Position numbers and translations under genes: made by a program. The notes beneath the pieces are model-generated. The model was not told where the DNA came from, did not search any database, and worked only from the letters and a program-made list of their open reading frames with translations. This document shows positions 52,301 through 63,200 of a stretch of DNA of 64,000 nt, in pieces. Within the stretch, counting starts at the first letter, position 1; each line of letters starts with the position of its first letter. The stretch spans positions 176,822,825 through 176,886,824 of the forward strand of contig CAXKWD010000006.1 of the NCBI GenBank assembly GCA_964059195.1. The letters are read 5' to 3'. This stretch comes from Ectobius pallidus (Eukaryota; Arthropoda; Insecta; Blattodea; Ectobiidae).

Positions 52301-55300
52301 ATTATAATAAATAATAAATAAATAAAATAAGCCCATTGGCATCCCTTTAGGGCAAGGGCCTCCTACTGATCGTAGGGCTGGCTCTAGGTTTGCTCGCTCG
52401 GTGAGCCGGTCCGTGCGAGCTCAAGTGTTGCATTTAAGATTATATGTAACATTAAATTGTATTGTCTTTGCGGAATATTTATTTCTCACTCTCATGTTGC
52501 CATAAAACCGTCAAAGTCCCATTTCATTTATTTCCAAACCCATCTTAGACCACTGACAACAATATGTTCTGTGATTTTGTTTTGATAATTCTGTCTAAAA
52601 AGGGATTAAGTATTCTCAAAAACATTTATTTTTTGGCATTTAAAATCAAAATTTTTCAAAATCCTTTCTTACTGAGCACCTACATTATGAAACGAAGATA
52701 CTGTCAAAATTCCAAGTCTCTATCTATTATAGTTTAAGCTGTACGTTGATTCTCTGTCAGTCGGTCAGCCAGTCAGGACAAAGCCTCTTATATATATAGA
52801 GATTATTTGTTTCCTCATTCTTGAAGGGGTGTGTATACTTAACACTGGCTCTGTCAGTATCAGGAATAAGGATTTATAAGAGTGTTTGTGTTGACAGGTG
52901 AAGTACGAGGAACACACTGGCGAGTTGGAACTGCAGTTGGCAACAGTGAAGCACCAAGCAAACATGTGGCGTCAAGCAGCTGAGGACCAGCCGATGAAGG
53001 AGGCAAAGCAAGCAAAGAAGTGCATGCCGCCCCCCATGGTGATCACTGTGGGCGCTCCCCATGCCAACGCGCTGGCCGTGCGTGAGGACGCTCATCTCCT
53101 AGCAACAATACGTGGCCTCAAGCAAGAGCTCGTAGCCAAGGACCGTGAGCTGGTGAAGATACGACGTGAACTGGACGAGGCAGGGAAGACGAACCGTAGA
53201 CTGCAGAAAGAGAGAGAGAGACAACTGGGTATTGTTGCTGCTCCTCCCAGACCTCCCGCAGTCAGAGGTAAGTCACTGCATAAGTTAATGAAAAGTACCG
53301 TATTTTCCAGTCACACTTAAGGTCAGATATGGCAGCTTATCCATGCCCAGTCTGCTTGCTTCCGGTATTGAGAAAGCCCTGCCGGCAGAGGTTCAGATTT
53401 TGCAGTAAATGGCTACATCATAGTGACCAAGTCAGGAAAAAGTCAGTATAAATTTTCGCTAGTTGTATTTTTTTTTTTTTTTTTATAAGGAATTAGCAGA
53501 TCCCTTTGGCTTTGCCCACGATAATTAATTCGAAGGTAAAAAATTAAGAGCAAAATAATTAAACATTGCACTTGCATGGGAAACAGTCATATACTAAACG
53601 ATTAAAGCCGATGTCCCACGATCCAATTTTTGGTCCAAATGTCTGCAAACCGTCAGATTGGATCGTGTGACATGGCCGACTGTCATTGCACACAATTTCA
53701 TCCTATATTTTTCATACAATTATTTTGCATGCAACGGAATAGAAACGTTTCTATTTTTCCATCCAAAAGTATGAAATCAACCAATGAGCGTCATTCTATC
53801 CCCGCGTGACGTGCATGACGTAGAAACATGGCTTCTTCCTCCGTACAGCTGATTCTCTCCGTTGCCAGCGCTCGCTCGGCCAGCGAACATAACCAAAAAG
53901 ATAAAATATTATAACATTAAAGTCAAGAAGATTAACGGATGCTAAGACTTTGAATTTAACAATATTAACAACAATTATTATTACAACCGGCATAAAAGCT
54001 GAGGTGCTCTGGAAATTATAATAAAAATTCCGTAAAAAATGTTACTTGTGTCAAGACCATCTGCATAGATGGTCGTGCGTACATATCGACTGCCATGTCG
54101 ATTGTAGTAGACATCGATTTTCGTTTCGGGAGAACAGCTGGCGCTGGATATTGGACCAATACGCACTCTCGTGTGCACAGTCAGAAATAATTGTATAGAA
54201 ATTCTACTTGATACAAAATTTTCAACCAACAAATTGGATCGTGGGACATCGGCTTAATATAATTAATGAAACAGCTAAAAATACTGTTCTGAAGTAAATT
54301 CCACGATTAGAAAACATCGCCTGGTAAAAACAATCCAGATTCGAGTTCCCTTGCCCAGAATATTCCCGCAAAGTGAGTTCCATCCAAATTGATCATTGTT
54401 TGTCCGTTTAAACCTGTATCCATTATCCCTCTTCCAACTATGTGCATTACTATAATAACGCTTTTTAACAGTTAACACGTTTTGCAGAACTCTATGACAC
54501 TTTGTTGCATACAATTTCTACTGCTTTATTGCACCAAATATTAATTTATATCTCCTAAACCCAATGTCGTCCCAACTTGATTTTTTACTATGTTGTATAG
54601 TGTAACATGAAGAAGAAAATATATTTTTTTCATCAATTTTGAAGGTGACATGTTTTGAGATATTCATATGTCATTGACCTTAATTGTTTACATTGTTTGA
54701 ATATAGCATATCATATCATATCATTTGAAAGCTTGTTCCCAGACCTTTCTGAAAATACCTGTTTCACAGTTCTATCTCTATTAGAACAGAAGTTACAGCC
54801 GTTTTTGTCTGCAGTGTTTATCAAATTTTCAGTACATTTTCCGAAATTTGGGCAGCCATTACTTTTGTTGTACTGGTGCTAGAATTCTGTAATTTGACAT
54901 TTTTCATTCTCTCATCATTTGCAATGAACACACCAAATTTCATGAAAATCTGAGATGGTCAGGTTGGCAGCTGTGTTGATTTGACATTTGATTGGAATGA
55001 CTCATCATCAAGTACATGTCAACTGCGGGATCTTTGGTGATCTGAGGTTCCCCTGGTGTAGGTTTAAAGTACTTAGCTATTAGGTTGTCTTCTTTCTGAA
55101 TATCAAAATTCATGAGTCTATTTTCGAATTTTTTCATGTAAATTCTTTCCCAAATCCAGAGTTCTTTAGGTGTTCTTACAGACTTTATTAATTGTGCATC
55201 CCCACCTCTCATTACAATTAATTATACAGTATTTTTGTTTCACTTCGTATAATTTAAAGAGCTTTTACTAAAAAATATTGTATGCACCATGTATGGAAAA

Positions 55301-58300
55301 ACTTGAACAGACTCATCCAGTATTTCAGCCTCGGCTGCTATACTAGATTCGTCCACTAAAGCGTTATTTTGCATACTTGATACATAAATAGCTTTAATAT
55401 TGTTATTAATTTCTGATTAATTTACTTGTGAACTGTTTCTGTTTCCACTCTGAACTTAGTGTAGACCCCTGTGGCAACCCATCCCACCATAACATGTCTA
55501 ACACACACAGTAACTCACTACATTACTTCCCAGGGATGGAAAAATGTCTGAAGCTCCTCGAAGCGGCCAAAATTTGTCGAAGCCAACCCGACAGAAGTTG
55601 GACGATGAGGTAACTTGAGTGTTGTGCAATGTTTCCATCCCTGAGTGTTGTGTTTGTAGCCCTCTGGTGAGATTGCGTGTGTCGCAGGTCCGGCAAGAGA
55701 TGAGCAGAGCAGCGAGTCTAGTCCACGCTCCGTCGTGAAGGTGTTCGAGCCAGCAGCGGAGCAGCAGCAGGAGATCCTCGTGCAGCTGGAGCAGGAGAAT
55801 GGGAAACTGCGGCACGAACTCGTCCGCCTCGAAGAAGAGTACCGGAACCTACATGACAAGCGGCTGCAAGATGTGAGTGAATGGTGTCTATATTATGGGG
55901 TACAGCAATTTGTTTTTATGAGGGTCAATCAAATGAAAATGAGACAGATGGGAAAAAAAGTAAGTAAATTGTTTATTATGTTTTTAAAAACAAATTGGTT
56001 GACTTTACACACTTAAGACTTCACTTTTTACCTGTTTTTTTGCAGGACGATCGTTTCGCGGGCTTTTCCCACATTTTCAACTGCCAGTCAACTGTCGGAT
56101 TTCCGTTTAGAGCATCCCGATGTGCCCTCTGGTGTAGGCTTCACAAACTTCTTGATCAAATTTTCTTCTTCCGGTATTTCAAAGTTCATTAACCTGTCTT
56201 CAAATTTTCTCATAAAAATCTTCTCCCAAATCTCCAAATCTTTATGTTTATTAACTGATTTTAATAATTTTGGCTCACTACAAATGTACATTAATACACC
56301 CACATATCATTTGGCAAAATGGTTAACAAAAAAATTTCAAGGATTTGAGCAATTTAAGACCCATAGCATTAAGAATTCTCTTGAACTAGTGGAAAAAATC
56401 AAGGATGTGGAAATAACAACTAAAGACAGGCTGGTCTCGTTTGATGTACAGTCTTTATTCCCAAGTATTCCTAAAGAAAAAACTTTAAACTACCTACAGA
56501 ATTGGTTAGAATCTATTAATTTGGATAAAGACACCACGAAAGAATATCTAAAACTTACAGAACTGTGCATTGATCAAACTTTCTTCTCATTTAATGGAAA
56601 ATTTTATAAACAGGAGTCTGGCCTATCAATGGGAAATCCTCTATCCCCTTTCTTAGCCAATCTATTTATGAGCTATTTTGAAACCAAATTGACTCAATCT
56701 TTTCCACACATATTCAAACAGTGGCATCGATACGTAGATGATGTATTTGCAGTAACAAATGAAAAGCAAATTGAAGACGCACTAAAATTATTAAACATCC
56801 AAGAAAGTACCATAAATTTCACAATGGAAACAGAAGTTAACGACATATTGAACTACTTAGATCTCAAAATTATCAGAAAGGAACATAAATTGGAATTTGG
56901 TATCAGCAGAAAAGAAACACATACAGACAACTACATAAAAGCTGATGGTTACAATCCAAGACCACACAAACATGCGGTAATCAACAGCCTAACACATAGA
57001 CTGGTCAATCTCCCATTAACAAAAGAAGCATATGAACAAGAGTATTTACAAATTCAGAAGACTGCGGAAAGTAATGGTTTCAGTAAAAAACTAATTGACA
57101 GGAAAATAAAAAACTTCAAAAAGCAAAAAGAGTTAAAATCAATCACAACTTTATCAGCTGGGAAGGAAAGAACAAAATTCAAAAATTTCACATACCACCC
57201 ATGGGCTACAGAAAAATTTCAAAAAATATTCAAAGACTACAATATAACTTTGGCTTCAAAAAATAAGTACAGCATAAAAAACCTAATAAAAACCAAACAT
57301 ATGGATAAAATACCTAATGGGAAAAAGCCGGGAATTTACCAGATAAATTGTTCAGAATGCAATAAGACATATATTGGGAAAACAAAAAGAAATATTGACA
57401 TTAGGTTCAAGGAACACAAGAGAAATTTGAAAAATTGCCAAATAGAAAAGTCAGCAGTTGCATCCCACTGTTGGAACAGCAATCACCACATTTGTAGTGA
57501 GCCAAAATTATTAAAATCAGTTAATAAACATAAAGATTTGGAGATTTGGGAGAAGATTTTTATGAGAAAATTTGAAGACAGGTTAATGAACTTTGAAATA
57601 CCGGAAGAAGAAAATTTGATCAAGAAGTTTGTGAAGCCTACACCAGAGGGCACATCGGGATGCTCTAAACGGAAATCCGACAGTTGACTGGCAGTTGAAA
57701 ATGTGGGAAAAGCCCGCGAAACGATCGTCCTGCAAAAAACAGGTAAAAAGTGAAGTCTTAAGTGTGTAAAGTCAACCAATTTGTTTTTAAAAACATAGTA
57801 TAGTGCTTCACTGTTAAAAAGTTCCACCAAGATACTGTTTATTAATTAAATTGTTTATTATTTCAAAAGTAATCGTCATAACGGTTAATACATTTATCCC
57901 ACTGTAAGATGGTTTCATGGAAAAATGTTTGTGGTTGCCTACAAAACCATGATTCTACCCAGGCGTGCACCTCTTCGTCCAAAGCAAATCGATGGCCACG
58001 AATGTCTTTCGTCGTTTTTTCAAAAATGGAGAGAGATCTGGACCATATGGAGGATGTGTAAGGGCTTCCCAGTGAAACTTCTACAGCGTAGTCAAAACAA
58101 CCTTGGCAACATGTGGGCGAGCATTATCGTACAACAGAATGATGTTGTCCGTCAACATTCCTGAGTGTTCGAACATGATGGCACGCTTTAATTTTGGCAA
58201 AGTTTCCTCCATGGGATAAATGTATTAACAGTTATGGTGATTACTTTTGATATAATGAACAGTTTACTTGCCTTTTTTCCATCTGTCTCGTTTTCATTTG

Positions 58301-60198
58301 ACAGCCCCTCATAGTATGCGCCCTCTAGACAGCTCAAGTTGTCATATTAACACAAACCTAAGAAGCCAAAAAATTTCAGAAAAAATGCATTTTTTGAAAA
58401 CAACTCATTGAGAGTTCTTTTCTCCTTAGTAAAAGATAAAATGCGTGGTCCTACTCTCCACTAAAATCTCAATAACATAAAAGTGATGAACACTTGATAA
58501 AAACACTTAGTTATGATAACTAAGTGTTTTTATCAAGTGTTCATCACTTTTATGTTATCTTTTGTCCTTAATTTCATGTATTAATTTTTAAATTCTGGCT
58601 GCTAGTTCCTTAGATAGAGCCCTTTTTCTAAGATGAATCATTTTGTCATGCCCCTTAGCCATCTATGAAATTTCAGTATTTTTATTCTTCCCACTCTGCT
58701 GGAAGTTCATGTATTGACTATTAGTTGTCACTAATACACTAGTAAGTAAGTGGAGCCATGCTGGGGTAAGAATTAACTGTTTGAACTTCGCATTTTCATG
58801 TTCAAGTAGGAAATCGTTTGGTATTCAGTTGTTTCAAACATCACATTTCTTCTATAAATTAACATATCAAGGTGATTTTGGTGTCATTTTGAAGCTTGAA
58901 CTGTTCTCTAGTGCTTGACGTGGATAAATCTCTGATATGATGTGAATAAAAGAAAAAAAATTCAGTTTAATATAAATCTATGTAACAATTTAAAATCTAG
59001 AGAACAAAAAACCTAAATGTCAGGCACTAGAGAATTACTCTGTCTACATAGACAGAATGTTGTGTTTTTATCTTTCATAGTTTTGAAGTAACCATGTTTC
59101 AAGTTTTTAGTCAAAATTAAAAATTAAAAATATATTTTTATAAACAAATTATAAATAATTACAAAATATTTTTCTTGTGAAATGTCTTAATATACAGCTG
59201 TATATAAAATCTGAAATCCTGATGCTTAAAAATAAAACTTTCATACCTTAATAGTGTCAATTTGTAGCTGTTTGTCACCTTGGTTCATGTAGTTCCCTTG
59301 AAATGTTGGGTTTGTGTGTCCGCAGCTGAACCTGCTTCAGGAAGAGCACGAGGCTGAAATCGAGCACCTCATGAAGGATCATGTGACCCGGAATGTCGGC
59401 TCCTCTCGTATTGGAGAGCAGTTGCTCATAGAACAGCTACGACAACAGCTTAAGCGGTAAGCGTGATTCACAAAGTTTCTGTTGTTACTAGAACCTGGAT
59501 TCTTAGGTTTTAAACTATTTTGTTCCTTACAATAAAAAGATGTGTTTAAAATTATTACAAAATCAGTGGATAAAGGTTAAAAAATTAACACACAACGTTT
59601 CAACTCTGCCCTTGAGTCTTCCTCAGGTGATTTCTCACAAAGTACTGATCATGAAGAAGATTGAGTTTCGTCATGGTAACCATCGATATAAACATTGTTT
59701 CTAAAATATCTGGTGATATAGGGGACGAATGGCTGGATGTAATGAGGAGACTGAAAAGGGAAATTCCAATGGTAAAAATTCCCCGGCCGCCTGTGGAATG
59801 CATAGAGGAGGAAATGTTTGACATTCCAAAGGATACCGAACCAATCCTCTTTGGCAATGTGAAAGTAATAGAATGTTGTGTTTGCAGTATGGAGGGGGCC
59901 CAGGAGGAGCTGGAACTGCTCCGTGTGGAGCGAGTCCACCTCGAGAAGAGTAACCTGGAGCTCCACAAGAAACTGGCTGACATGCGCACCATCATGACAC
60001 CAGTAAGTACCCTTTCAGACTCCAGTCGTAAGTAATTATGTTACATCTACTTAAAGTTTTCGAAAATAAATTAAAGCGCATGAATTTGTGTCTTCAACAT
60101 TAAACATTTTCAACATTTTCATTCAATAGGTGTGTTTGATGCTAATTTTATTCCCTACTTCATAAATGATTGTAGCGGAGCAACGTCTTTATGGCACT

Positions 60199-60238
<40 letters not shown>

Positions 60239-63200
60239 TTTTATTGTCATTGAACTTGTAGTAATAGACAATGTCATTCTTAAAATCACATTACATAAAT
60301 TACATAAATGAGAGATAATTAAGTATCACAAGAAAAGCAAATCCAAGTTCCTATTCCAATTTTGCATTCTTTGAATAAAATAGTAATATAAATATACATA
60401 CTTAATTCAGTTTTCCACTCAACTTCACTTATATAAGTAATGACTTACACAAAATCAGTAACAAAACCGATAGAACTAACGGTATGGGAAAAAATTTTCA
60501 TTCAAAGGAACAGGAATAACTTGGTTAATTTCGATATCCCAAAGGAAAACGACCTCATCACTACACTGATATGCCCAACAGAGACATCTACCGGTCCTCC
60601 AGCAAACTCTGCAGTTGACCTCATCTGATGATGCAGCTAAGAAGCTGTGAAATGCATTATGTGTAAGTCATTACTTATATAAGTGAAGTTGAGTGGAAAA
60701 CTGAATTAAGTATGTATATTTGATTACTTCACTGTGAATCCCGGTTACAATTTTTATTTATTAGTAATATAAAATCATTGTTATATTATCATCAACTTAA
60801 ACCTAAGACACTAAAATATATTAACATCAAAAAAATTCTGTCACAGAGTAAAAAGGTGTCTTCGTTAACCAACTATATAGTTCATTTTTAAATCGCTTTA
60901 TCGGTAACTCTATAAATTTTATTTGCAGTTTGTTAATCATTTTATAGCCAAGTATTTCAAAACTGTTTAATGATTTTGAGAGTCTTTGAAAAGGCACATC
61001 GGTTCTTTTACTATTCCGAGTATGTAGATCCTTTGTACAATAATAATCTGGTAATCTGTTTTTAGTGTACACCAAAACATGGTATATGTATAAGTTAATT
61101 ACTGTTAAGCACCCAAACCTAATAAATAATGGCTTACAATGTTCTAGTTTTTCCGGATTTGTAATAATCCTAACAACCTTTTTTTGTAGCGCAAGAATCT
61201 CTTGAATGTAACTGCTGTTTCCCCAAAGTATTTAATTAATTTTACAGTTGAAATATACTAGCAAATACTGGTGATTCAATAGTGCAAAAAATTACACTTT
61301 CTGCCATTTTTTTGCTAATAACTCGTGAACGAAAGCGGAAATTAAAAATCTGGCTTTGAGGTCCATTCAAACACCTTCAGTCCATCTGCGTGGGCAGAGG
61401 AACCTGAAAGTTCCAGATCCATGTAATAAACAAGGTTAGGATTTTTAGGTTCCTGTCTTTTTGTCATAGGCCAACTCTAGTGTGAATGGCTCACTCCGAC
61501 GATCAGATGTCACTAAATTCTCTTAATTCTTGTCTTCTGTGGTAGATGGTATTGGCATACAGCTAAATCAGAACTTGGTATAATTTTAAAATTTGCACAA
61601 ACAAAATTGATTTTAATAACTGAACTAGTTAAATATTATATTAACACTTAATGCTTCACTTACGTCGCTGTTTATGAGCAGGACATGTTTCGGGATTCTT
61701 ATCCCATCTTCGGCTGCTGGTCAACTGGCAATTGGCGATCATGGTTAGTGGTCTTTATGGTTTGTCCGGTGCTGCCCTCTCTTCTCTTGGCTGTAAGCTT
61801 GATGACGTCATCCACCGGCGGTATTTCAAAATTCATAATACTGCTGCTGTTCTTAGTGATAGTGTTCACCTGGGAGAAGATTTTCATCACTAAGAACAGC
61901 AGCAATGTTATGAATTTTGAAATACCGCCGGTGGATGATGTCATCAAGCTTACAGCCAAGAGAAGAGAGGGCAGCACTGGACAAACCATAAAGACCACTA
62001 ACCATGATCGCCAATTGCCAGTTGACCAGCAGCCGAAGATGGGATAAGAATCCCGAAACATGTCCTGCTCATAAACAGCGACGTAAGTGAAGCATTAAGT
62101 GTTAATATAATATTTAACTAGTTCAGTTATTCATGTGCTCCACTGTGTATAGTACTTTGTTTTAATTATTAAAATTGATTTTATTTTAAATCCAGGTTGT
62201 TTATTACATAGTTTCATTTTCTGCTCTGAAGGTTTGAACAGTGTTTTGTGTTCGATATTAATCAATACCACACCAGTGTTATAATGAAAATATCATATCA
62301 TTTCGTTACATACAGGTGTTAATGAATAATACCTGTGTATAGAGGGGACATAGACAAGCAACTTTTATTAGGAGACTTTTGCTCTATGGATTCAGTTTTT
62401 CCTGTTACAGCATAAAATCTCCAAGGAATGGCTGCTACTGACTTCTGACATTTGAAAAAATGCAAAACACAGGAACTTCGTTGTTAACACTGTAGTTGTA
62501 AATTAAAAAAACTAATGCAGTGGCAGCCGTCATGTGATTAGTCTGTAAATTTTGCAGCTTATTAAAACTTACGAATGATTAAGAATTTGTTTTTATCGAT
62601 CACTTAAGAAGGCATGAAGTCAATTTAATGAAAATTTTAACCCTATTTCGCTTTATTATTGACTTATGAGCAGGCTTTAAAACTTAGTGCCCGATCGAAT
62701 ATGTTAACAGCAACTGTACTGTACAGACTTTGCTCGGCGTATGCGGTAGCTACCATATGCTAGTTCACGTGATAGTAAACAAAGCGGATTACAGGTATAG
62801 AAAGACCACAAAATAACTTCTCATTCTCTAAACTCACATTACAAGCATGCAAAACGTTACGTTTTCCTGTTTGTGTTTAATAGTCCCTCCCAAATGTTTC
62901 AATATATGTTTGCGTTTTAGAACACTTTACTTTCGGTATTCCGAACACGTATTATACATTTATAATCACGCATAATGACAAGGTACACTGTTGACCAATT
63001 TGAGAGGCACCGTACTACGAGCGTATTGACTTCTCAGTACTACCATCAATGACTGTCTTATCAGCCTACGCAATCGCCCCCACCCCCTATACTCAGGTTG
63101 TTGGTAACCGGAATCATCTCCCTCTGTGGGTTCGGGCACTAAGTTTTAAAGCCTGCTTATGAGCACCAAATTGTAATGGCTTTAATGCCCTGCACACTCT

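Larger units (their letters stand above)
50705..52897 (+). other. CEP162 intron with a nested repeat pair
   Basis: The right half is the GGCGTCGCCCGGG repeat at 51672-52802 with a MITE inside it. The left half (about 50705-51670) has a possible MITE start (gctgcgtctccattgataaa) but no matching end. Confidence 0.5.
53268..55687 (+). other. CEP162 intron
   Basis: Holds a GCCCGCGG-type repeat (about 53490-54480) split by the MITE at 53606-54254, and a Penelope C-terminal remnant at 54940-55212. A 61-codon open frame ending near 55613 does not fit the phase of the flanking exons. Confidence 0.55.
55919..58311 (-). mobile_element. Mariner remnant split by a Penelope-like element
   Basis: Terminal repeats TGAGGGTCAATCAAATGAAA (left) and its partner ending cagcccctca lie inside TA at 55917-55918 and 58312-58313. 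On the - strand, about 58195-57880, broken frames read LLYDNARPHVAKVV and PPYGPDLSPF, the second and third catalytic Asp blocks, then DEEVHAWVESWFC and QWDKCINRYDDY. Without the Penelope insert it is only about 0.5 kb. Confidence 0.82.

Noticed and set aside
55428..55613. 61-codon open frame before a gtaac donor that could be an extra CEP162 exon
   Set aside because: Neither reading frame of the 55534-55611 segment fits the phase between the exons ending at 53267 and starting at 55688. Direct splicing of those two is in phase, and the alternatives hit stops.
59661..59887. Open frame upstream of and continuous with the CEP162 exon at 59888
   Set aside because: The canonical acceptor at 59886-59887 and the exact phase match with the previous exon make it intron. 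The extra residues are not coiled coil like their neighbours.
59661..60035. Independent small gene on + at this place
   Set aside because: The right half is a CEP162 exon and the left half intron. The apparent gene is a product of reading across the acceptor.
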